From the NCBI RefSeq assembly GCF_900626075.1, contig NZ_UYZY01000001.1, forward strand, positions 1,282,656-1,346,655: a stretch of 64,000 bases of DNA, in the 5' to 3' direction. A model generated the notes under the pieces. It did no database searches and was not told where the DNA came from. It was given only the letters and a program-made list of their open reading frames with translations. Position numbers and translations under genes: made by a program. The DNA comes from Clostridium transplantifaecale (GTDB taxonomy: Bacteria > Bacillota > Clostridia > Lachnospirales > Lachnospiraceae). The stretch's first letter is position 1, and the number at the start of each line of letters is the position of its first letter. Shown piece by piece: positions 28,436 to 36,099 of this stretch.

Positions 28436-29227
28436 TCACAAAGGAAACCTCCTTATTTTCTCCAGGTTTTCCTTTATAGCGCCGGAAAGCAGCGTCTCAT
28501 CCTTGCCGATCAGGAAGCATCTCACTCCCATGGCTGCCAGTTCTGCAATCCGTGCTTCGCTGTCCGCCGCAATCGTTGGAATTTTTCCATATTCCAGCGC
28601 CTTGCGGATAATTCGGTTCTCCGCCTCTATCACATCAGGATGGTTCTTCTTCCCCGGCACTCCCAGTTCCTGGGAAAGGTCAGCGCGGCCCGTTGCAACC
28701 ATATCGATCCCCTCCACCGAAAGAATTTCATCAATATGGAGAAGCCCTTCCCGGCTTTCAATCTGAACTATGACATCCATTGTCCTATTGGCATACTCCA
28801 TATATTCCTCACGTTTCATCCCGCCGCAGCGCATGTGCCTGGCACTTCCGTCCATCCCCCGGCGGCCGCAGGGAGCAAATTTACAGCAGTCCACAGCAGT
28901 TTGGGCCTCCTCCCGGCTTTCCACATGCGGTATCATGATACCCGCAGGCTCCTGTCCTAACAGCGCCGTGATATTTGCCAGATCCGGTGTCCGGATCTGG
29001 CAGGGTATACCAAGGAGGCGGGCGGCAGCCATAAGTTCCCTAATTTCCGGATAACTGAGAAGGGCATGCTCACAGTCAATTCTGATAAAATCATATCCGT
29101 GCAGGGCCGCCATTTCCACCACCGAAGGACAAGGCAGAAGCATGGACAGACCGTAGCTCATGAGGCAATTCCCCGCACGGCTCCGAATTCTTTTGTCATC
29201 ATCTATTTTTGTAAAACCGTTTCTCAT
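28436..29227 (-). CDS. HpcH/HpaI family class II aldolase
   Basis: 263 residues. These metal-dependent aldolases split 2-keto-3-deoxy acids to pyruvate and an aldehyde. Family blocks: FIRIDCEHALLSYPEIREL, GIMIPHVESREEAQ with the metal-binding glutamate, GRRGMDGSARH, and DMVATGRADLSQELGVPG with the metal-binding aspartate. The start at 29227 follows GAGGAAGGGAAG. It sits 15 bp behind the UlaG-like gene and 96 bp before the transporter. Confidence 0.92.
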   Translation of the reverse strand: MRNGFTKIDDDKRIRSRAGNCLMSYGLSMLLPCPSVVEMAALHGYDFIRIDCEHALLSYPEIRELMAAARLLGIPCQIRTPDLANITALLGQEPAGIMIPHVESREEAQTAVDCCKFAPCGRRGMDGSARHMRCGGMKREEYMEYANRTMDVIVQIESREGLLHIDEILSVEGIDMVATGRADLSQELGVPGKKNHPDVIEAENRIIRKALEYGKIPTIAADSEARIAELAAMGVRCFLIGKDETLLSGAIKENLEKIRRFPL

Positions 29228-29242
29228 TTTACTTCCCTTCCT

Positions 29243-29983
29243 CTACTCTACCCGGAACGGGGTGCAGACAAATGTCTTCTCAATTTCGCTCTTTACCGCC
29301 ACATGAGGCGCCAGCGTCTCCAGATGTCTCTCAAAAACAGAAGGCGCGCTGCTTCCTTTCGGATAATGGGTGGGAATTACCACCTCCGGACCCGCATAGG
29401 AAACGGCATATGCCGCCTCTCGCGGAGCCATGTCGCAGGGCGGGTAGGGCTCTTTAAATTTCCATATTCCAACTGCCATTACATGCGGATGATATAATTC
29501 ACGGTACAATTTCATGTCGCTAAACAGACAGGTGTCACCGGCATGATAGTAAGTGATTCCCGGTTCAATATCCACAATAAAGCCGAAAGCAGGCGCGGAG
29601 GCCGTCACGCCGCTTTTCGTTGTCTTAGAATGATGGATTGCAGTGACCGTATGGAGTTTTGTCACGCCATCTATCTCCCTCTCATCTCCATACATCGTCC
29701 CAATCCGCCGTTCCCTCGGCACCTCAAACACTTCTCCAATCCGGCGCACGACATCGCTTCCGCTGATCAGCGTTGCCCGGCTGTTCATCATCAGCTCCTC
29801 CGCATCCCCATAATGATCATTGGCATTGTGGGTCACAAACACATAATCCACATCGTAAAACCGGCTGACCGGTACTTCCGTCTGTGGGTTTTTGCTGATA
29901 TACGGATCAAACAGCAGCTTTTTTCCATCGCTGCGCTCCACCAGCACACACATTCCTCCGTAATACGTAAATTTTACTCCCAT
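29243..29983 (-). CDS. MBL-fold protein of the UPF0173/UlaG type
   Basis: 246 residues. The fold is indicated by KFTYYGGMCVLVE, LLFDPYIS, YVFVTHNANDHYGDAEEL, TAIHHSKTT, YYHAGDTCLFSDM and VVIPTHYPKG. UlaG is the L-ascorbate-6-phosphate lactonase and UPF0173 proteins are related hydrolases. The first metal site here reads H-N-A-N-D-H instead of H-x-H-x-D-H, so one canonical histidine is missing, as also happens in the other MBL gene of this window. It is the first gene of the catabolic cluster and is divergent from the sigma-54 activator. A lactonase role is inferred. Confidence 0.82.
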   Translation of the reverse strand: MGVKFTYYGGMCVLVERSDGKKLLFDPYISKNPQTEVPVSRFYDVDYVFVTHNANDHYGDAEELMMNSRATLISGSDVVRRIGEVFEVPRERRIGTMYGDEREIDGVTKLHTVTAIHHSKTTKSGVTASAPAFGFIVDIEPGITYYHAGDTCLFSDMKLYRELYHPHVMAVGIWKFKEPYPPCDMAPREAAYAVSYAGPEVVIPTHYPKGSSAPSVFERHLETLAPHVAVKSEIEKTFVCTPFRVE

Positions 29984-30006
29984 CTTGTTTCTTTCCTTTC
30001 CTTTTT

Positions 30007-30035
30007 TTGCAATTTTTAATCTTCTATGCTATACT
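30007..30035 (+). promoter_or_regulatory. Sigma-A promoter of the sigma-54 activator gene
   Basis: TTGCAA (30007-30012) and TATACT (30030-30035) with 17 bp spacing. Confidence 0.65.
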
Positions 30036-30089
30036 AATCGGTACATTTTATCGACCGTAAGCAGCCATTTGAAAAGAGGAGGTTTTTCC

Positions 30090-32012
30090 ATGCAGACAGA
30101 TAATTCCATTGCTGTCGTTGTCCGCCGCAAATATCACTATGACCAGATTATGGAGGTTTTCATCCGTCACGGTTACCCCTATATGGTCCACCAGGTCAGC
30201 GATGACTGGGATATCTCCTTAAAACAGATATCCGATATTGTAGAACAGGGAGCCCAGGTCCTCATTGCAGGCGATTTTTCAGCTAGAAAGCTGTTCAAGC
30301 ATGTACAGGCCCCATTAATTCCGATTCACCGCAGTAAAATACCTTTTTCTGAGGCAATCCATGAGGCCCTGACTGTCTCCAAACGCGCGGCCATCCTGTG
30401 GTCCGGCGATTCCAGTGATCTTCCAAAGGCGGAAAGCGAAGTCGGGCGCTATCCCGGCCTGGTGCAGCTCGCAACTTATTCCCGCCCGGAGGAACTGCCG
30501 GACATCATGGAGAAACTTTCTGCCGAAGGCATCGGCGCCGTGATTGGCACCTCCATCATCAATTCCGACGCCAGTGAACACAATCTGCTGGTTGTTAATA
30601 TCACCTACGATGAAGATGATATCCTGACCGCAGTGCGCATTGCCAGGCATACGCTCCAGGCTCTTATCAAGCAGCAGCAGTATACGGAAACACTCAGGAT
30701 TATCCAGAATAAAATCAGTGAAGGCGTGATCGCAATTGACGGCAGCGGCAATATTTCCATTGTTAATGAGATTGCTGCCGGTCTGCTTAACCAGCCGGAG
30801 GAAAAATTACTAGGGCTCAGTATCCGCCGGACAGAGCTTTCCTGCCACGAGCTGAGCCGTCTTCTCACCGATGCCGCCGCGTTTTCAGGTAAAATCCTCA
30901 CTGTGGGAGGAACGACCGTTACCGTCAGCGGCCAGCCGATTATGGTCCATGAACACCATACCTCCTCCATCCTGATGATCCGTTCTATCGAACAGCTGCA
31001 GCAGATGGAGCAGAAGGTCCGCTCCCAGTTATATGCCCGCGGTCTGATCGCCACCAAAACCTTTGAAGATATCGTCGGCACAAGCCCGGCCACCGTTCAG
31101 ACAATTGAATTTGCCAGGCGCTTTGCGGCCACCGACTGCTCTATCCTGGTGACCGGGGAGACGGGCGTGGGTAAGGAAATCTTCGTCCAGAGCATCCACA
31201 ATGCCAGCGCCCGGAAGAATAAGCCGTTCGTCGTAGTGAACTGTGCCGCCCTCCCGGAAAACCTGATTGAGAGCGAGCTGTTTGGTTACGAAAAAGGATC
31301 CTTTACCGGCGCATTGAGCAGTGGGAAACAGGGGCTTTTCGAACGCGGCCACGGCGGCACCGTTTTTCTAGATGAAATCGGGGAACTGCCTTACCACATT
31401 CAGGCCAGACTGCTGCGCGTCCTGCAGGAACGGGAAGTCACCCCCATAGGCTCCGGCCGCACCATTCCAATCAACATCCGCGTCATTGCCGCCACCAACC
31501 GAGATTTAATAGCTATGGTCCACGAGAACAAATTCCGTGAAGATCTCTACTACCGGCTGAATGTATTGACGCTTCACATTCCTCCCCTCAGAGCCCGCCG
31601 GGACGATATTCCGCTTCTGGCCCGTTCCTTTATAGAGGCCCGTCAGTCCACACTCGGCGTCGGAATCCGCGAGATCGAAGAGGATGCCTTAAACTATCTG
31701 GCTTCCCTCTCTTATCCCGGAAATATCCGCCAGCTGATAAATCTGGTGGAGAGAACGATTGCCCTTTCCGACAACGGTATCTTCAGTCTGGCAGCCGTAC
31801 AGCTTGCCAGCCGGCCCGTTTGCTGGGAAGAACAGCATAAAGAGAATGAATCTGATTTTAGCGATGATTATGAATCGAAAATCCACACCGTACGGGCCGA
31901 ACAACTTCGTACCGTTTTAAAGGAATGTGACGGCAACCGCAAGCTGGCGGCCGAAAAGCTTCAAATCAGCATCAGCACTCTCTATCGGCGGATGAGGGAA
32001 CTGGGAATTTAA
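30090..32012 (+). CDS. PrpR-type sigma-54-dependent transcriptional activator
   Basis: 640 residues. Residues 1-200 resemble the PrpR N-terminal sensor domain; a PAS-like segment (QNKISEGVIAIDGSGNISIV) precedes the AAA+ motor. Walker A is TGETGVGKE, the sigma-54 contact loop is GSFTGA (canonical GAFTGA with A to S), Walker B is GGTVFLDEIGELP and the arginine-finger region is REDLYYRLNVL. A C-terminal Fis-type helix-turn-helix (GNRKLAAEKLQISISTLYRR) ends the protein. The ATG at 30090 follows AGAGGAGG; the longer frame from 29985 lacks a binding site. It is divergent from the catabolic cluster, its probable target, with sigma-54 supplied by rpoN in this window. Confidence 0.93.
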   Translation: MQTDNSIAVVVRRKYHYDQIMEVFIRHGYPYMVHQVSDDWDISLKQISDIVEQGAQVLIAGDFSARKLFKHVQAPLIPIHRSKIPFSEAIHEALTVSKRAAILWSGDSSDLPKAESEVGRYPGLVQLATYSRPEELPDIMEKLSAEGIGAVIGTSIINSDASEHNLLVVNITYDEDDILTAVRIARHTLQALIKQQQYTETLRIIQNKISEGVIAIDGSGNISIVNEIAAGLLNQPEEKLLGLSIRRTELSCHELSRLLTDAAAFSGKILTVGGTTVTVSGQPIMVHEHHTSSILMIRSIEQLQQMEQKVRSQLYARGLIATKTFEDIVGTSPATVQTIEFARRFAATDCSILVTGETGVGKEIFVQSIHNASARKNKPFVVVNCAALPENLIESELFGYEKGSFTGALSSGKQGLFERGHGGTVFLDEIGELPYHIQARLLRVLQEREVTPIGSGRTIPINIRVIAATNRDLIAMVHENKFREDLYYRLNVLTLHIPPLRARRDDIPLLARSFIEARQSTLGVGIREIEEDALNYLASLSYPGNIRQLINLVERTIALSDNGIFSLAAVQLASRPVCWEEQHKENESDFSDDYESKIHTVRAEQLRTVLKECDGNRKLAAEKLQISISTLYRRMRELGI

Positions 32013-32348
32013 AGAACGCCAACATGCAAACACCGGCTTACTGTATTCACCCGCTGCCTTTTTTAACAGCAAGTTATATGCCAGATTTTACAAATACGGC
32101 CATTCCTTGCTGTTACTGCATTTTTCATATTAACCAAACCGGTATTCTTTCATTGTTATGTCAAAAATGACACAATTTTTATGTATTCTTTTCAATTTTG
32201 ATTCTGTTTTATTTTGTTTTTTATGAAAAGCCAAAAAAGATTTGAGCGCCTTTCGTTTTCAATTAACTAAAATAAGCCGGCCTTCCAAAGAATCACTCTT
32301 CAGAAGGCCGGCTTGTCTATATCCGGTCACCATATTAATTTTAATCTC
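32013..32348. other. Convergent gap with mgtE terminator
   Basis: 336 AT-rich bases between the activator and mgtE. Only the terminator at 32274-32314 was recognised. Confidence 0.6.
32274..32314 (-). terminator. Terminator of mgtE
   Basis: AAGCCGGCCTTC pairs perfectly with GAAGGCCGGCTT around a 17-nt loop; a TTATTTT tract follows on the minus strand. Confidence 0.8.
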
Positions 32349-33716
32349 TCACAGCATCCCCAGCAGGCGGCTGGCCAGCTGGAAATAAATCATAAGGCTG
32401 CATGCATCCACGATCGTGGTAATCATCGGTGCGGCCATGATAGCCGGATCCAGGTGGATTACTTTTGCCAGGATCGGCAAGGTGCAGCCGATGGTTTTTG
32501 CAATGATTACGGTAAAGAAAATGCTCAGTACAACAGTCAGACAAATCAGCGTCTTTCCGGGGTACTGTATCATCAGTCTGACAAAGTTGACAAGCGCCAG
32601 GCTGACGCCGCAGAGCACTCCCACGCGAAGCTCTTTCCATACTACCTGGAGAATATCGGCAGGTTCCACCTCACCGACTGCCATACCACGGATGATCATC
32701 GTGCTGGCCTGGCTTCCGGAGTTACCGCCCGTGTCCATCAGCATAGGAACAAAGGTTACCAGCAGCGGAATTGCGGCAAAAGCATTCTCGTATTTTAACA
32801 GAATTCCTCCTGTCACCATGCTGCTGACCATCAGGATCATCAGCCAGGGAATACGGTTCTTTGCAAGCTGGAACACGCTGGTTTTCAAATACGGCTTCTC
32901 ACTGGGGAGCATGGCGGCCATCTTCTCGAAGTCCTCCGTCGCCTCCTGTTCCATGACATCCATGACGTCATCGACCGTGATAATACCTACCAGACGGTTT
33001 TCCTTGTCCACAACGGGAAGGCTCAGAAGTCCGTACTCGTTGAACGTGTCCACCACTTCCTCCCGGTCCTCCGTCGTATACGCCTTCATGACATGGACAT
33101 CCATGATATCTCCCAGAACTGTGTCATACGGGTTCATCAGAAGATCTTTAACCGTCACGACGCCCTCAAGCTGTCTCTTTTCATCCATAACATAGCAGGT
33201 GTAGATCGTCTCCTTGTCCACACCGTATTTTCGAATATAAGCAAACGCCTCTTCTACCGTCATCTGCTTTTTCAGGCCTACATACTCGGCCGTCATAACG
33301 CTTCCGGCGCTGTTCTCCGGATAATTTAAAAACTGGTTGATGAGCTTTCTCGTATCAGGGCTCGAATTCTGCAGAACACGTTTGACAATACTGGCGGGAA
33401 GTTCCTCCACCATGTCAACCGCATCATCCACATAGAGGTCGTCAATGATGCCCCTCAGCTCATAATCGGTAATACTTGTAATAATATGCTGCTGCTTGTC
33501 GACCGGCAGGCAGGCAAAAACCTCCGTTGCCAGTTCCTTCGACAGCATTCGGAAAACAACCACCGTCTTCTCCGAATCGAGTTCCTCAATAAATGAGGCG
33601 ATATCCACCTCATTCATCTCCACAAGCTGCGCTTTTAAGTCTCTGTACTTTTTATCGGCAGCCAGCTTCAGGAGCCCTTCAATTTTTTCTTCTATTTTGA
33701 TCTCTTCATCTAACAT
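32349..33716 (-). CDS. mgtE: Magnesium transporter MgtE
   Basis: 455 residues. MgtE is a homodimeric Mg2+ channel gated by cytoplasmic Mg2+. The order is: MgtE N-domain (VDKQQHIITSITDYELRGII), two CBS domains (SVMTAEYVGL ... VLGDIMDVHVMKA ... VVDKENRLVGIITVDDVMDVM) and five membrane helices at the C-terminus with MDTGGNSGSQAST and HLDPAIMAAPMITT-type pore motifs. The start at 33716 follows GGAAGGGGAAG. Its leader contains a short ORF and an inverted repeat that could control translation (33717-33966). Confidence 0.95.
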   Translation of the reverse strand: MLDEEIKIEEKIEGLLKLAADKKYRDLKAQLVEMNEVDIASFIEELDSEKTVVVFRMLSKELATEVFACLPVDKQQHIITSITDYELRGIIDDLYVDDAVDMVEELPASIVKRVLQNSSPDTRKLINQFLNYPENSAGSVMTAEYVGLKKQMTVEEAFAYIRKYGVDKETIYTCYVMDEKRQLEGVVTVKDLLMNPYDTVLGDIMDVHVMKAYTTEDREEVVDTFNEYGLLSLPVVDKENRLVGIITVDDVMDVMEQEATEDFEKMAAMLPSEKPYLKTSVFQLAKNRIPWLMILMVSSMVTGGILLKYENAFAAIPLLVTFVPMLMDTGGNSGSQASTMIIRGMAVGEVEPADILQVVWKELRVGVLCGVSLALVNFVRLMIQYPGKTLICLTVVLSIFFTVIIAKTIGCTLPILAKVIHLDPAIMAAPMITTIVDACSLMIYFQLASRLLGML

Positions 33717-33726
33717 GATCTTCCCC

Positions 33727-33791
33727 TTCCAAAATTTGTAACTGTTCAGTGCCTTCACAGTTACTGAATTTAATCTTTACTCATTTTGGAA
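33727..33791 (-). promoter_or_regulatory. Candidate RBS-sequestering structure in the mgtE leader
   Basis: On the minus strand TTCCAAAAT (33791-33783) is perfectly complementary to ATTTTGGAA (33735-33727), whose last four bases are part of the mgtE ribosome-binding region GGAAGGGG. Between them GTAACTG and CAGTTAC (33764-33758 and 33744-33738) can form a nested hairpin. The upstream strand starts 15 nt past the stop codon of the short leader ORF. Confidence 0.5.
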
Positions 33792-33805
33792 ACAGAAAAA
33801 ACAAC

Positions 33806-33904
33806 CTAAGAACGGCAGTGCCCACAACGAAAAAACGAAGTACGCTCTGCCTTCGGTTCAGGGTGGCTGCCATCTGATTCCGTCTTATGACTTCGGCCTT
33901 CCAT
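33806..33904 (-). CDS. Candidate 32-residue leader peptide upstream of mgtE
   Basis: ATG at 33904 to TAG, 32 codons, reading MEGRSHKTESDGSHPEPKAE then RTSFFRCGHCRS. AAAGGAG lies 8 nt before the ATG, as good as any binding site in the window. It sits within the mgtE transcript predicted from the promoter at 33961-33989. Its HPEP and acidic residues, and an aromatic/basic end, recall leader peptides that make translation sensitive to Mg2+ in enterobacteria, but there is no sequence homology. It could also be a chance ORF, since no comparison was possible. Confidence 0.45.
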   Translation of the reverse strand: MEGRSHKTESDGSHPEPKAERTSFFRCGHCRS

Positions 33905-33960
33905 TATGTTCACTCCTTTCATTTTTAACGAAATTTTTACACTTGCCAATGTCCTTTCTC

Positions 33961-33989
33961 ATTATATAGATTCATCGGAAAAATAGCAA
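33961..33989 (-). promoter_or_regulatory. Promoter of the mgtE leader and gene
   Basis: TATAAT (33961-33966) and TTGCTA (33984-33989) on the minus strand, spaced by 17 bp. The leader is then about 240 nt. Confidence 0.65.
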
Positions 33990-34026
33990 CGTTTTTTCGT
34001 GAAAAATCTTTGTAAAATGGGGATTT

Positions 34027-34387
34027 GGTTGAGAAATGAGGACACCGCCGTCAGGCCAGGGGCCGGGGTGGTGAGGGGGATCGATGAGTCTTTCGTCCCG
34101 GGCGTCAGGGTGTCGCGAGCGGGGAATCCGGGCAGAAAAAGTTCCTGCGGGAAACGCTTGCGCTCGTTGGAGTACATAATGGTACTAACCTCGAAAAGAC
34201 CTCGGTAAGTACCAATGAACTCCCAGGTTCCCTCCGGAATCTTTTTCTCCCTTCTTCCCCGCAGGAAGGTTATGACCGGGACGAAAGACTCCGCCAAGAC
34301 GGCTGCCCGGCCCCTGGCCTGCGGCGCCTGATCTGTCCTATTCCTTCAATGGGGGAGGCGCTTGTCGCTGCCACTACGTTTCTCAGG
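34027..34387 (+). repeat. Palindromic intergenic element, copy C
   Basis: Starts GAGAAATGAGGAC and ends near GTTTCTC after CTTGTCGCTGCCACTAC. Arm pairs include GAGTCTTTCGTCCCGG with CCGGGACGAAAGACTC, and GGCCAGGGGCCGGG with CCCGGCCCCTGGCC. In the core GGAGT/ACTCC (34169-34173, 34219-34223) and TGGTACT/AGTACCA (34180-34186, 34208-34214) again keep pairing with different bases than copies A and B. Together with copy D it fills the 1127-base gap between the mgtE leader and the ABC permease gene. Confidence 0.8.
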
Positions 34388-34520
34388 GTGCCTAAGGATG
34401 CCTAAAAACTATATCCTGTTCACTATGAAACTGTGTAATCTTATAATCTTAGACTGTTTATTCTGATACTCTTTTTATACAGCCCGGGATGCCGTCAGAA
34501 TGTAAAAGAATCATGACTAC

Positions 34521-35023
34521 ATAGTGGCCGCGACAATACCTCTCTCACACTTGACGAAAGAGACAATCAGCCCCTGAAGCCGGCGGACGGGGCAACAACC
34601 TTCGCTGAGTCTTGAGTCCCGCCGACAACCAGGATAGAGAATGATAGACATACCTGCTGCTGGATACAGGATGTATTCCGCGAGGTGTTTTTTGTGAGTG
34701 AAGCGTAGCGTAAGTCACAGAAAACCCGAGGGTAACGGCGCGAAACGGTGTTATTTACCGTTTCTGTGCATCGCGAAGCGTGTTACCGGGTACGGAGTAC
34801 GCGGTAACTAACTTTCCGAAGGGTGACCTTGAAGCCCGCCGGTGCTTAGCGAGGTACTTTCGAGCTTAGCATCCGCTGTGCGCTTCACAAGCGGGAGCGT
34901 GTCCCCGCAGGAATTTTTTTCTCCGGATTCCCCCTCACCACACCCTACCAACCGGGACTGAAGACTCATACACACCCCTCACCACCCCGTCCGCCATCTT
35001 ACAGAGGCGTCCTCGCATCTCAA
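34521..35023 (-). repeat. Palindromic intergenic element, copy D, with internal insertion
   Basis: Inverted relative to copy C, 133 bp away. Read on the minus strand it begins near GAGATGCGAGGACGC, carries GATGGCGGACGGGGTGGT and GAGTCTTCAGTCCCGG, and ends GGTATTGTCGCGGCCACTA, as copy B does. Core stems are GAAGC/GCTTC (34882-34886, 34831-34835) and CGG-a-TGCT homologue (34868-34875, 34840-34846). About 135 bases (34683-34818) in the right arm have no counterpart in the other copies and are themselves self-complementary (CACAGAAA with TTTCTGTG; AACGGT with ACCGTT). Confidence 0.75.
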
Positions 35024-35031
35024 CTAAACCC

Positions 35032-36099
35032 TCACATAATAAGATAATAGTACGGCAGGAAAAACCGCCTCAGCACCCCCAACACCGGTACAAAAACCGA
35101 CAAATCCGCAAACACCGGACACACAATCAAACTGCCCAGGATAAAGAACGGAATCAGCCCTGCTATGATCAGCGGACTTTTCACGATGACCAGCAGCAGA
35201 TAGGAAAAGAGCAGCACCAATATTCCGTACAGGATAAGCGGCACCAACTCCCGCCCTGCTGTGCGCAGGCTGCCTGAAAGAGCCAGACAGGCGTAGGCGG
35301 AAAGGCATGACAGAAAAACCGGGGCCGCGAGCTGTACCAGCATGCAGCCTCTTTTTCTGCCCGCCGTCATGGAGGAATACAGTCCTCTCGTCTCATCCTC
35401 ACCGGCCGTTACCGCAGCGGCAAGGCCCATGACAAAGATGAAAACTGCGCAGATGCCTCTTACGGGAAATACGGCCGTTACTGCATTTTCCCTGATTGCT
35501 CCCGCTCCGGCCGTCCTGTATTCGAATGCAAATGTGCTTCCGTTTTCCAGGTACTGATCGTAAAGAGGTTCCAGTTCCTTCCATACAAGCTCCGGTTCCA
35601 TGTCCTTCCGGCCTTCCGCCCTGGCAGTCTCGAATGCCGTGCCCGTGGAGGCGTACTCTTCTAAGAGCTCTCTGCCGAAAATATCAAACAGCCCGGCAAA
35701 TACCACCTCTGAGGAAAGCTTGTCGGCCACGGTGGAGGGTGATACATAGAGCCTTACCGAACGCTTATATTTACCGTCCCTTAAGAGCTCCCTGAAACCG
35801 GCGGGAAATGAATAGCCGCACTCCGCTTTCTTAGATGCCACATCGTCCTGCAGTTCTTTCAGTGTTTCACACTGGTAAAATTCAAAGGAATGCTCTCCTT
35901 CTGTCAGTGTCTCCGCTATCTCCTGATTCCATTCGTCCCCGTCTGTGAAAAGTGCAATTGCAATTTTTCCCGGACTCTTTTCCTCCGCCCGGTGGAACAT
36001 CCACATCCCGGCCGGGAGAACCAGAAGCAGAATCAGGAAAAATGCTTTTTTAAGCTGCCTTTTGCAGGATAGAAGGAACCATAAAAAAAGTTTATTCAT
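35032..36099 (-). CDS. ABC-2 type permease subunit
   Basis: 355 residues. An N-terminal membrane helix (FFLILLLVLPAGMWMF) is followed by an extracytoplasmic domain of about 170 residues and then five or six helices (VRGICAVFIFVMGLAAAVTA, PVFLSCLSAYACLAL, LVPLILYGILVLLFSYLLL, IIAGLIPFFILGSLIVC). This is the layout of ABC-2 exporters of the YhgE/NodJ type. The ATG at 36099 has AGGAAGG 9 nt before it and overlaps the end of the preceding permease gene. It presumably pairs with that permease. The substrate is unknown. Confidence 0.82.
   Translation of the reverse strand: MNKLFLWFLLSCKRQLKKAFFLILLLVLPAGMWMFHRAEEKSPGKIAIALFTDGDEWNQEIAETLTEGEHSFEFYQCETLKELQDDVASKKAECGYSFPAGFRELLRDGKYKRSVRLYVSPSTVADKLSSEVVFAGLFDIFGRELLEEYASTGTAFETARAEGRKDMEPELVWKELEPLYDQYLENGSTFAFEYRTAGAGAIRENAVTAVFPVRGICAVFIFVMGLAAAVTAGEDETRGLYSSMTAGRKRGCMLVQLAAPVFLSCLSAYACLALSGSLRTAGRELVPLILYGILVLLFSYLLLVIVKSPLIIAGLIPFFILGSLIVCPVFADLSVFVPVLGVLRRFFLPYYYLIM

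Noticed and set aside
29985..30089. N-terminal extension of the sigma-54 activator
   Set aside because: The stretch overlaps the promoter and lacks a binding site, whereas AGAGGAGG stands before the ATG at 30090.
33717..33970. M-box riboswitch before mgtE
   Set aside because: None of the M-box landmarks could be recognised; the leader contains an ORF and a simple fold instead. A covariance search would be decisive.
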